From: Glaciimonas sp.
GTDB lineage: Bacteria; Pseudomonadota; Gammaproteobacteria; Burkholderiales; Burkholderiaceae
Assembly (NCBI GenBank): GCA_014377145.1
Contig: JACMQE010000186.1
Span: forward strand, 1-16,220
Length of the DNA: 16,220 nt
Direction: 5' to 3'
A model generated the notes under the pieces. The model was not told the DNA's origin, did no database searches, and was given only the letters and a program-made list of their open reading frames with translations. A program made the translations under genes and the position numbers. Of this stretch, positions 1-7,145 are shown piece after piece; position 1 is the stretch's first letter, and each line of letters opens with the position of its first letter.

Positions 1-637
1 CATCGGTGGCATCCATAAATGGTGCCAGGCGGCGGGCAACCGCACCGTAACCGGACTCAACCGCCAGACGTACCTGAAACCAAGCATCAGTTTGAGTAAA
101 TTGCATATTTTGTGCCAAAGTCCCAATCAAGTCAGTGCAACCGGGACCGTAATCCTTTGGATTCGTCAGTAGTGCCCGCGCCTCTTCAGCAACATTCCCA
201 CCTTTCAGGGCTTTCAACGTCAGGGCATAGCATTTAAGCTGGGTATCGTCATCCATTACAAACAGCGGGTATTGTTGATCAAAAGTAGTCCATATCCCAG
301 CCTTACCCAGCTCTAGCAGCCAATCATAGCGCTTCAGATAGCCGCGAATGTCAGACTCAGGCGCGATTAGGTCCTTGATGCGGAGCTTCAAACGGTAGTA
401 ATCTACGTACGAAGGAATATCATAATTACTCAAAACAGCCGCTAAACCGTCAACTATATCTACCTTGTTGGCGCGTGAAGCATTACGCAAGGCAAGAAAA
501 GCATCGTCTTGACCAGCATACTTGGCAGCATTAGCCAGCGCGGTTTGTGCAATCGCTACGGGCAATAAAGTAATCGCAGTGGTGACTAAAAACAGCGTAC
601 CTACAACCCATTTTGTTGCAAATTTTACGCGGTACAT
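1..637 (-). CDS. slt: Soluble lytic murein transglycosylase, N-terminal part (cut by window edge)
   Basis: About 212 N-terminal residues are visible; the gene runs off the left edge, so the catalytic SLT domain cannot be judged. It starts MYRVKFATKW, with a hydrophobic stretch to about residue 30 ending in AIAQ, which fits an export signal for a periplasmic enzyme that cleaves peptidoglycan glycan strands. The helical-repeat (U-shaped) domain of the family is recognisable from YDIPSYVDYYRLK, WTTFDQQYPLF and DDDTQLKCYAL. Odd: family members known to me read roughly KRYDG-x-AIADR-x-RNDWLLxLGK here, whereas this protein reads KRYDWLLELGK, as if about 11 residues were lost in frame near 318-332. 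The start at 637 lies only 33 bp from the divergent ygfA start. Family assignment is good; activity is unknown. Confidence 0.8.
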   Translation of the reverse strand, partial: MYRVKFATKWVVGTLFLVTTAITLLPVAIAQTALANAAKYAGQDDAFLALRNASRANKVDIVDGLAAVLSNYDIPSYVDYYRLKLRIKDLIAPESDIRGYLKRYDWLLELGKAGIWTTFDQQYPLFVMDDDTQLKCYALTLKALKGGNVAEEARALLTNPKDYGPGCTDLIGTLAQNMQFTQTDAWFQVRLAVESGYGAVARRLAPFMDATD

Positions 638-670
638 ACCTTAACAGTCTTTTATTTGCGAGTATGAATA

Positions 671-1297
671 ATGACACCTAGCATAGCATGCGATGCCTCC
701 GATTCAAGGTCTGAAGAAACTAATATCCAGAGGTGTAATAAGACGCACGATAAGGCCTATTTACGCAGCACATTATTAAAAATGCGCAAGTCCATCCAGG
801 AGGATCAGCGGCGTAGCTTGAGCACCACTATTGGCGAATACGTTATCAATTGGGCGAAAACATTGGCGGAGGACAATCCAAAGATCGTAATAGGTGTTTA
901 TTGGCCGATACGCAACGAACCAGATCTATGCACAGCGTATGACACTTTAATCGCTCAGGGCATAGGGCTGGCCTTGCCAGTAGTGGTGGATAAAGATGCA
1001 GCACTACGCTTTGTCCAATGGATACCGGGCGACGCCTTGACGAAAGACGGTTTCGGCATCACTATTCCAGTCAACGGCGCGGTAGTCAGTCCACGGATAC
1101 TACTAATCCCCTGCGTCGGTTTTAACCGACAAAGACTGCGATTGGGTTATGGCGGTGGATTTTATGACCGCACTTTGGCTATCGGTCACCGACCGATCAC
1201 GGTCGGAATTAGCTATGCAAACGGATTGGTGAACTTTGAAGGCGCGGCTCATGATATTGCTTTGGACCTGCTATTTACTGAAACGGGATATGTGTAA
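671..1297 (+). CDS. ygfA: 5-formyltetrahydrofolate cyclo-ligase
   Basis: A 208-residue cytosolic enzyme of the 5-FTHF cyclo-ligase family, which converts 5-formyl-THF to 5,10-methenyl-THF using ATP and so returns stored folate to the one-carbon pool. The family signature RLGYGGGFYDRTL (about residues 156-168) is intact, as is the YWPIRNEPDL segment near 77-86. Length is normal for the family (about 180-210), with about 25 poorly conserved residues before KAYLRSTLLKMRKS. The start at 671 is the first in-frame ATG; no clear ribosome-binding site was seen, so a later start is possible. It is divergent from slt with a 33-bp gap and convergent with the metF pseudogene, another folate enzyme. The symbol follows the E. 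coli homologue. Confidence 0.9.
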   Translation: MTPSIACDASDSRSEETNIQRCNKTHDKAYLRSTLLKMRKSIQEDQRRSLSTTIGEYVINWAKTLAEDNPKIVIGVYWPIRNEPDLCTAYDTLIAQGIGLALPVVVDKDAALRFVQWIPGDALTKDGFGITIPVNGAVVSPRILLIPCVGFNRQRLRLGYGGGFYDRTLAIGHRPITVGISYANGLVNFEGAAHDIALDLLFTETGYV

Positions 1298-1368
1298 AAC
1301 CAAATTGACGGGAGTTGCTTTGCGCTTGTTTTTCGGCTAGCTAGCGATCCTGTCCAGCTGCCTGTTCA

Positions 1369-2193
1369 TTACGTTAAGCGCTGCTAAATTGCAGTCGTCG
1401 CTGTGGCATTATTGAGCTTGTAAAAGTGCAACCCCGGCGCCCCCGGCTCGCAAACGTTCACACAATTGCGTGATGACATCAAGACCAAGCGCACGAATTG
1501 ATTCATTACCATCGCCCTAAGCAACCAGTTTAAGACGTATCCATCGCGGAATTTCAGTACCGCACATATCCGAGAACCGCATGAGTTGGGAATAATTAGT
1601 TATTAGCATGATGCCACCAGCTACCGGCACGGCAACGCCCAGTTTTTGCGCGTCCTCGATAAACCTGAAATACGCTTCAGAATTATAAAAATATTGCGTA
1701 ATAGCGTCGTTAGCACCCACTTTTATCTTCGCTGCGAAATCCTGCACATCGTCTTGGGGAGATTTTTCCTGCGGATGCATTTCAGGATAAGCACCCACTT
1801 CGATATGAAACCAGTCACCAGTTTTGGCGCGGATAAACTCAACCAACTTGTTCGCATAACGAAATTCGCCTGAAGAGGAATCCATCGCGCCGTAACCGCT
1901 AAGGGGCATCACTGCGCAATGCGACCAAGCGCTTGATACTGCGTGAGTATCGCCCGTAATGATTCGCGTGAGCTACCCAGACAGGACAAATGCGGTACGG
2001 CATCATAACCTTCACGACAAATTTCCAAGACCGTATCAAGCGTTCCTTTTTGGGTTGAGCCGCTCACGCCAAAGGTAACCGAAAAATATTTCAGATGTAG
2101 TTCAGTTAGTTTGGCCCGCGTCACACGTAATTTTTACGTACCGTCCAAAGTCTTTGGAGGGAAGAGCTCAATGCTGAAATTTTTTGGAGACAT
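1369..2193 (-). pseudogene. metF: 5,10-methylenetetrahydrofolate reductase pseudogene (three stops, two frameshifts)
   Basis: Reading from 2193 down, all three frames must be joined to rebuild MetF, the flavoprotein that reduces methylene-THF to the methyl donor for methionine synthesis. It starts MSPKNFSIELFPPKT, then TAA at 2134-2136 (codon 20). KYFSVTFGVSGSTQKGTLDT and PHLSCLGSSR follow, then a frame change near 1905-1925 where the conserved RGDLP segment is damaged. The next frame gives FRYANKLVEFIRAKTGDWFH, ITQYFYN and EIPRWIRLKLVA, then TAG at 1517-1519 replacing a usual Tyr. GDGNESIRALGLDVITQLCE follows, a second frame change near 1431-1445, then PGLHFYKLNNATATTAI and TAG at 1384-1386 replacing Trp, with the natural stop at 1369-1371. 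Total length, 825 bp, equals a full metF. Many independent lesions rule out a single sequencing error. The ATG abuts the stop of the upstream membrane gene. Confidence 0.93.
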
Positions 2194-2538
2194 TTATCTT
2201 TTTTTCAGTAATAACGTAGACAAGGCCCACGATACGATGCTGTACAAAATAGCGCCTACTACCGCTGCCCAGAAACTAGCAACATGAAAGCCGCCCACCA
2301 ATTGTGCGACTACCCAGAACATCAAGCCATTGATGATAAAAATGAACAGGCCAAGCGTCAACACATTAGCGGGCAAAGTTAATACCAACAATATCGGACG
2401 AACCAACGTATTCACAAAACCGAGGATCAGCGCAGCAATCAGCGCAGCACCAAAACTATCAACTGATACCGAATGCAATAAATACGGCACAGCCAGCAGC
2501 GCCAGCGCATTAATCAGCCAGGTAACCAGTAAACGCAT
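2194..2538 (-). CDS. Small four-helix inner-membrane protein, phage holin 4_2 (YvlD-like) family
   Basis: A 114-residue, strongly hydrophobic protein beginning MRLLVTWLINALALLAVPYL, with about four membrane segments and a Lys/Arg tail (LLLKKR). The central FVNTLVRPILLVLTLP is typical of the family annotated as phage holin 4_2 or YvlD-like. Despite the name, these are usually chromosomal genes of unknown function and there is no phage context here. I chose the ATG at 2538 because a purine-rich AAAGAGAAGAAA lies just upstream and the hydrophobic family N-terminus starts there; an extension to 2610 would add unlike residues. It lies between ahcY and metF, an order I associate with Burkholderiales, and its TAA directly touches the metF ATG. 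It appears intact although both neighbours are damaged. Confidence 0.82.
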   Translation of the reverse strand: MRLLVTWLINALALLAVPYLLHSVSVDSFGAALIAALILGFVNTLVRPILLVLTLPANVLTLGLFIFIINGLMFWVVAQLVGGFHVASFWAAVVGAILYSIVSWALSTLLLKKR

Positions 2539-2682
2539 TCGTTTCTTCTCTTTTGTAAAATTTATGAAACCTGTACACGTTAATTTTTTTATTAAATGCA
2601 TGAGATGCATTTTTCGCCATCTGCATTCAACACGCTTTTTACTTTTTTACACTTTATTTTCATGCTATTTCTTTACACCGCA

Positions 2683-4134
2683 CTAGTAACGATATTGTTC
2701 CGGTTTGTAAGGGCCGGTTTGCTTCACACCGATATACGCCACCTGTTCTTCCGTCAACACGCTCAATTGTGCGTTCAATTTTTTCAACTGTAGACGCGCA
2801 ACCTTCTCATCCAAATGCTTCGGCAAGGTATATACTCCGATTGGATAATCTTTGGCGTTAACGAACAATTCAATTTGCGCGATGGTTTGATTTGCAAACG
2901 ACGAACTCATGACGTAGGACGGATGCCCGGTACCACAACCCAAATTCACTAAGCGACCTTCGGCTAACAGAATGATACGTTTGCCATCCGGGAAAATAAT
3001 ATGGTCAACTTGCGGCTTGATGTTTTCCCACGTGTATTGCTAGAGCGCAGCGACTTCGATTTCATTATCAAAATGGCCGATATTACACACAATCGCCTGA
3101 TCTTTCATCTGCGTCATATGAGTATGAGTAATGACGTGATAATTACCGGTGCAGGTGACAAAAATGTCACCGTGCTCTGCTGCATAATCCATCGTCACGA
3201 CGCGATAACCTTCCATTGCGGCTTGCAAAGCGCAGATTGGGTCAACTTCTGTCACCCAAACTTGTGCTGACAGGGCACGCATGGCTTGTGCCGAACCCTT
3301 ACCTACATCCCCATAACCTGCAATGACAGCCAATTTACCGGCAATCATAACGTCGGTGGCACGCTTGATACCATCAACTAATGATTCACGACAACCGTAC
3401 AAATTATCAAACTTTGATTTGGTAACGGAGTCATTGACGTTAATCGCAGGGAATGCGAGCTTTTCCTCTTTATGCATTTGATACAAACGATGTACACCGG
3501 TAGTGGTTTCTTCCGTAACGCCTTTAATTTGTGCCAGACGGATTGAATACCATGTCGGCGAGATAGCCAATTTTTTCTTGATAGCGTTGAACAAACAAAT
3601 TTCTTCTTCCGAATTTGGATTTTTCAATACCGATGCGTCTTTTTCCGCACGTGTACCCAGATGCAACAACAGCGTAGCATCGCCACCGTCATCAACGATC
3701 ATATTGGCTTGCTCGTCACCCGGCCATTCAAAAATACGATGAGTAAATTCCCAATATTCATCCAATGATTCACCTTTAAAAGCGAATACTGGCGTACCGG
3801 CAGCGGCGATTGCAGCAGCAGCGTGATCTTGTGTTGAGTAAATATTGCAAGACGCCCAACGCACTTTAGCGCCTAACGCTTCCAGCGTCTGGATCAGTAC
3901 TGCAGTTTGAATCGTCATGTGAATCGAACCCGTTATGCGTGCGCCTTTAAGTGGTTGCGCAGCATTGAATTCTTGACGAATAGCGATCAGGCCAGGCATT
4001 TCAGTTTCAGCAATCCGGATCTCCTTATCGCCCCAACCAGACAAGCTGATATCGGCAATGATATAATCTGAAAATGCAGTAGAAGAGGAAGTAGAACTAT
4101 AAGTAGAGGTTAAATTCATTACAGCGGCGTTCAC
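2683..4134 (-). pseudogene. ahcY: Adenosylhomocysteinase interrupted by one in-frame amber codon
   Basis: S-adenosylhomocysteine hydrolase, an NAD-dependent cytosolic enzyme splitting SAH into adenosine and homocysteine. The GTG start at 4134 fits a strong AGGAGGG at 4139-4145, four bases away, and the MNAAV beginning of homologues; the ATG five codons later is too far from it. Visible motifs: [26 protein letters not shown] (96-109), [13 protein letters not shown] (232-244), the Rossmann GYGDVGKGS (273-281) and [15 protein letters not shown] (350-364). Codon 365 is TAG (3040-3042). Without any frame change, [40 protein letters not shown] and the C-terminal YKPEQYRY follow to a natural TAG at 2683. 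Full length, 483 codons, is normal. The truncated 364-residue product lacks the C-terminal Lys/Tyr that contacts NAD of the partner subunit, so it is probably inactive. A base-call error or suppression cannot be excluded. Confidence 0.85.
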
Positions 4135-4159
4135 CACGCCCTCCTTTCGTTGGAAAAAA

Positions 4160-4232
4160 ACGTAAGCGCGGTTGCATATTGCTACGATACCAAGCCTGGC
4201 AGAATGAGTCCGTCGCAACGCTCCTTGGCACG
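4160..4232 (-). ncRNA. SAH riboswitch in the ahcY leader
   Basis: On the minus strand the ahcY leader reads CCAAGGAGCGTTGCGAC (from 4228 down), then GCCAGGCTTGG (4200-4190), then GCAACCGCGCTTACG (to 4161). This matches my memory of the SAH riboswitch consensus (Rfam SAH_riboswitch): a P1 helix CCAAG/CTTGG, a conserved GAGCGYUGC, CAGGCU, and a 3' strand CGCUY pairing with GAGCG as a pseudoknot (here with one G-U). The class senses S-adenosylhomocysteine and raises expression of SAH-recycling genes. The aptamer ends about 15 bases before the AGGAGGG site, after a run of seven T, so control at the ribosome-binding site is plausible. Confidence 0.88.
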
Positions 4233-4240
4233 AATCCTGT

Positions 4241-4269
4241 ATTCTAAATCAAATTGCCATTGCTTTCAT
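4241..4269 (-). promoter_or_regulatory. Putative promoter of the ahcY operon
   Basis: Minus-strand -10 TAGAAT (4246-4241) and -35-like ATGAAA (4269-4264) with a 17-base spacer. A transcript starting about seven bases after the -10 would begin just before the SAH aptamer, the expected arrangement. The -35 matches only four of six consensus bases. It overlaps a small perfect inverted repeat, CATCGC-TTT-GCGATG, at 4267-4281. Confidence 0.45.
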
Positions 4270-4397
4270 CGCTTTGCGATGCGACTCTTCTAAAACGTAG
4301 AAAGGACGACTTAGATGACCTGTTTGGGAGAAGTTAGTCTCTTACTATGCCTCCGTGAGTTCGCTATTAAAAGCGACAAGGGGCTCCAACCTGCCTT

Positions 4398-5477
4398 TCA
4401 AACCCAACCCATTTCGTATAGTTCGCTTTTAATATAGGCATAATAAACTGGCGCCGCAACCAAACCAGGCAAACCAAACGCCGCCTCGGCCAACACCATT
4501 GCTAGCAACAATTCCCAGCTACGTGCATTAAGTTGGGAGCCGACTATGCGGGCGTTCAAAAAATATTCCAACTTATGAATCACTATCAGGAATACCATTG
4601 CAGCCAGCGCCACATACAATGATATTGATATTGCCACCAGAACAATCAGAGAATTTGAAATCAAATTGCCGATCACCGGCATTAACCCTGCCAGAAAAGT
4701 GACAACAATCATGGTTTTTGTCAATGGCAAATAGACGCCTGCCAGCCGCAAAAGCACCAACAAGAATATCGCTGTCAGCGTGGTATTGAGCAGAGATATT
4801 TTAATTTGGGCAAAAACGACGCGCCGAAATGCTTCGCCAAGAAATTGTACCCTCACCAAAAGTTGTGCACTTAGCGGCTGTAACACTGAGATAGGATGTT
4901 CAGCATTCAACGCCACCATTGTACCCAATACCATGCCAATCAAGACATGAATAAAGACCTGTATCGCTTCTTTTCCCGCCAGGGTCAGCTGGCCGTTATG
5001 GGACTCTATCCATTCAGTTACCATTTGCCGCGTATCGGCAATATCATCAGGCAAATAGCTCTGTAACAGAGTAGGCACTTGGGTGCGCGCCTGATCAATG
5101 ACTTCCATTAATTTAGTCTGAATGACCAGGATACGATCAGGACCGCCATGGAAGAATGCTACCAAACCAAAGATCGCCCCCGTCAGTGCGCCAATAATTA
5201 CCACCGATAAAAATACAACCGCAATTAAATGCGCGCGCTCGCTAGCCAGCCGGCGCTCGATCAGCGGGGTTAGGGAACGCACTAATTGGTACACAAGTAA
5301 CCCGGCCAATAAGGCTATCAGCAAATGCAATACCAACACTAACCACAAAACAACAATCGCGATTAGCCATGCAGTAATATGAAAGGGTGAGACGCTGCTG
5401 ATAACTGGGCGTAGTCTGGGTGACAGCTTATTGGGGACGGCAGATGCGTGACTGACAGGGAATTTGGATGAGGCCAT
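4398..5477 (-). CDS. AI-2E family (PerM/YdiK-like) membrane transporter
   Basis: A 359-residue polytopic inner-membrane protein. Hydrophobic segments lie near residues 32-66 (two helices), 83-110, 170-192 and several from about 220 to 345. An amphipathic soluble stretch (roughly 112-170, including QVPTLLQSYLPDDI and VTEWIESHNG) separates the N-terminal and C-terminal membrane blocks, the usual architecture of the family. Family-like segments in the C-terminal half include GLMPVIGNLISNS and LVAAPVYYAYIKSEL. Members have been linked to export of signalling molecules or ions, but most are uncharacterised, so the substrate is unknown. The ATG at 5477 opens MASSKFPVSH; no strong ribosome-binding site was seen. 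It is transcribed in the same direction as ahcY and metK but separated from both by non-coding stretches. It appears intact and of normal length. Confidence 0.8.
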   Translation of the reverse strand: MASSKFPVSHASAVPNKLSPRLRPVISSVSPFHITAWLIAIVVLWLVLVLHLLIALLAGLLVYQLVRSLTPLIERRLASERAHLIAVVFLSVVIIGALTGAIFGLVAFFHGGPDRILVIQTKLMEVIDQARTQVPTLLQSYLPDDIADTRQMVTEWIESHNGQLTLAGKEAIQVFIHVLIGMVLGTMVALNAEHPISVLQPLSAQLLVRVQFLGEAFRRVVFAQIKISLLNTTLTAIFLLVLLRLAGVYLPLTKTMIVVTFLAGLMPVIGNLISNSLIVLVAISISLYVALAAMVFLIVIHKLEYFLNARIVGSQLNARSWELLLAMVLAEAAFGLPGLVAAPVYYAYIKSELYEMGWV

Positions 5478-5662
5478 ATTAGATTAACCGAAGTGCTATG
5501 AGCGCGGGTGAAGATGTCGCGAGTGCTACTAATAGTGCTGATGGGCCTGATGTTTCTTATTTAATGTTGTTGACAATACAGTCCAGTGTAACAAGTTCTA
5601 GGCATCAGCAAAGATTCATTTTGAACCTATATTTGTGCTTGCTTGCTGGCATGTAAATGTAA

Positions 5663-5688
5663 AGTAGGTCTGGTTCCTCAGACCTACT
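5663..5688 (-). terminator. Hairpin, possible metK transcription terminator
   Basis: A perfect 10-bp inverted repeat, AGTAGGTCTG / CAGACCTACT, with a 6-base loop. On the minus strand it is followed by TTACATTTACA, a poor but T-containing tail. It lies about 135 bp past the metK stop, beyond the inverted-repeat element, so it would terminate metK or be bidirectional. The weak T tract keeps confidence moderate. Confidence 0.55.
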
Positions 5689-5710
5689 CGTTTATTAAAT
5701 CTCGCTTACA

Positions 5711-5813
5711 TAGGACTTACACAAAATTATTGCAGCAAGGGGTACCACAGAAGACAGCACGCTATTGGAGCCAGGAGAGCACAATGCCGCCGGTGCTGTT
5801 TTGTGTAAGCCTA
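5711..5813. mobile_element. 103-bp MITE-like element with terminal inverted repeats
   Basis: The left end TAGGACTTACACAAAA (5711-5726) and right end TTTTGTGTAAGCCTA (5799-5813) are inverted repeats: 11 bp perfect (CTTACACAAAA), then TAGG/CCTA after a one-base offset. A second inner pair, ACAGCAC (5754-5760) / GTGCTGT (5793-5799), abuts the right arm. There is no coding capacity. The size and ends suggest a non-autonomous relic of an insertion sequence, though a long hairpin terminator is an alternative. It sits 10 bp downstream of the metK stop. No clean target-site duplication was seen (flanks TTACA and ATACA are only similar). Confidence 0.5.
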
Positions 5814-5823
5814 TACATTCAAC

Positions 5824-6981
5824 TTACAAAGATGCCTTCAATGCAGCGGCTTTGTCAGTCCGCTCCCAGCTAAACTCTGGTTCCTCACGACCAAAATGGC
5901 CGTAGGCAGCGGTTTTTTCGTAAATCGGACACAACAAGTCGAGCATTTGCACGATTCCCTTCGGGCGCAAGTCAAAATGTTCCAGCACTAGTTTGGCCAG
6001 CTTTTGATCACTGATCTTGCCTGTACCAAAAGTCGTTACCATCACTGAAGTAGGCTTAGCGATACCGATGGCGTAGGAAACTTGAATCTGGCAACGACTA
6101 GCCAATCCAGCAGCGATGATATTCTTAGCAACATAGCGGCCAGCATAAGCAGCAGAACGGTCAACTTTCGACGGGTCCTTACCCGAAAAAGCTCCGCCGC
6201 CATGGGGTGCGGCCCCACCATAAGTATCCACAATAATTTTACGTCCGGTCAAACCGCAATCGCCTTGCGGTCCTCCAATGACGAAGCGACCGGTAGGATT
6301 AACCAAGTAATTAGTGTTTTGCAGCCATTCCTTTGGCACCACCGGCTTGATAATTTCTTCAATTGCCGCTTCCCGAATATCTTCGTGGAGCATTTCCGGT
6401 GCATGCTGCGTGGACAGCACGATCGTGTCGATGGCAACGGGAATGCCATCGATATACTTCAAAGTAATCTGAGACTTTGCATCTGGACGGAGCCAAGGCA
6501 ATCGACCATCCCGGCGTAACTGGGATTGGCGCTCGACAATACGGTGTGCATAATAAATCGCAGCAGGCATGAATTCGGGGGTTTCGTCGCACGCATAGCC
6601 AAACATCAAGCCTTGATCACCCGCGCCTTGGTCAAGATCAAGTCCTTTACCTTCATCCACCCCTTGAGCGATATCCGGTGATTGCTTGTCATATGCCACC
6701 AATACTGCACAGCTTTTGTAGTCGATCCCATACTCGGCATTGTCGTAACCGATACGCTTGATTGTCTCGCGGGCTATGTTGATGTAATCGACATTGGCAT
6801 GAGTAGTGACTTCGCCGGCCAAAACAACCAAACCGGTATTGACCAAAGTTTCGGCTGCAACCCGTGCGAACGGGTCTTGCGCCAAAATAGCATCAAGAAT
6901 TGCATCGGAAATTTGATCAGCGACCTTGTCAGGATGTCCCTCGGAAACGGATTCAGAGGTAAAGAGGTATTCGTTTGTCAT
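5824..6981 (-). CDS. metK: S-adenosylmethionine synthetase
   Basis: A 385-residue cytosolic enzyme making SAM from methionine and ATP. All key signatures are intact: GHPDK (15-19), [16 protein letters not shown] (119-134), and the glycine-rich phosphate loop [17 protein letters not shown] (261-277). [11 protein letters not shown] and the C-terminal [13 protein letters not shown] also match the family. Length is normal (about 385-395). The ATG at 6981 has an AGGAG about nine bases upstream. The gene is divergent from the acyltransferase unit across about 280 bp that holds a predicted promoter, a structured leader and a perfect palindrome. Unlike ahcY and metF it is undamaged, so SAM synthesis seems still to be required. 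Confidence 0.97.
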   Translation of the reverse strand: MTNEYLFTSESVSEGHPDKVADQISDAILDAILAQDPFARVAAETLVNTGLVVLAGEVTTHANVDYINIARETIKRIGYDNAEYGIDYKSCAVLVAYDKQSPDIAQGVDEGKGLDLDQGAGDQGLMFGYACDETPEFMPAAIYYAHRIVERQSQLRRDGRLPWLRPDAKSQITLKYIDGIPVAIDTIVLSTQHAPEMLHEDIREAAIEEIIKPVVPKEWLQNTNYLVNPTGRFVIGGPQGDCGLTGRKIIVDTYGGAAPHGGGAFSGKDPSKVDRSAAYAGRYVAKNIIAAGLASRCQIQVSYAIGIAKPTSVMVTTFGTGKISDQKLAKLVLEHFDLRPKGIVQMLDLLCPIYEKTAAYGHFGREEPEFSWERTDKAAALKASL

Positions 6982-6986
6982 AACAA

Positions 6987-7046
6987 CAGGCTCCTGCTAA
7001 AAAGAAATACAGTGGTGACCGTGCCGCAGTCCTGCTGTAGAGCCTG
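6987..7046 (-). promoter_or_regulatory. metK: Possible structured metK leader masking the ribosome-binding site
   Basis: In the metK leader (minus strand) CAGGCTC (7046-7040) is complementary to GAGCCTG (6993-6987), which overlaps the AGGAG ribosome-binding site; G-U pairs could extend both ends. A small stem ACGGT-cacc-ACTGT lies between them. It does not match any SAM riboswitch class I recognise. This is suggestive only. Confidence 0.3.
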
Positions 7047-7064
7047 CGACGCTTTAGCGAAATT

Positions 7065-7093
7065 TATATACCGCTTCGCAAGTTGTCTATTAA
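7065..7093 (-). promoter_or_regulatory. Putative metK promoter
   Basis: Minus-strand -35 TTAATA (7093-7088), 17-base spacer, -10 TATATA (7070-7065). Four of six and five of six consensus positions match. It implies a leader of about 75 nt before the metK ATG. Confidence 0.5.
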
Positions 7094-7145
7094 CTCGGCG
7101 GATGAATATCGGGCGAATGTGGCCAAGTATTCTTGGATAATCGGC

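Larger units (their letters stand above)
5478..5823. other. 346-bp non-coding interval between metK and the AI-2E family gene
   Basis: No convincing gene. It holds a perfect 10-bp hairpin (5663-5688) and the MITE-like element (5711-5813), listed separately. The rest (5478-5660) is presumably the upstream region of the AI-2E family gene, in which I could not place a good promoter. A 52-codon plus-strand frame at 5498-5656 looks like chance. Confidence 0.6.

Noticed and set aside
2194..2538. Prophage lysis gene (because of the holin family name)
   Set aside because: No other phage gene is near, and this family is a common chromosomal membrane protein in the ahcY-metF context.
1369..4134. Amber recoding or suppression as the explanation for TAG codons in ahcY and metF
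   Set aside because: metF also has a TAA and frameshifts, DUF484 has a TGA and a frameshift, and both ahcY and DUF484 use TAG as their natural stop. Decay explains all of these together; suppression explains only some.
4361..4376. Terminator for the AI-2E family gene (TCGCT/AGCGA stem)
   Set aside because: Only five base pairs, no T run, and not clearly placed relative to the gene end.
5498..5656. 52-codon plus-strand frame divergent from the AI-2E family gene
   Set aside because: No ribosome-binding site or recognisable features; an open frame of this size is expected by chance.
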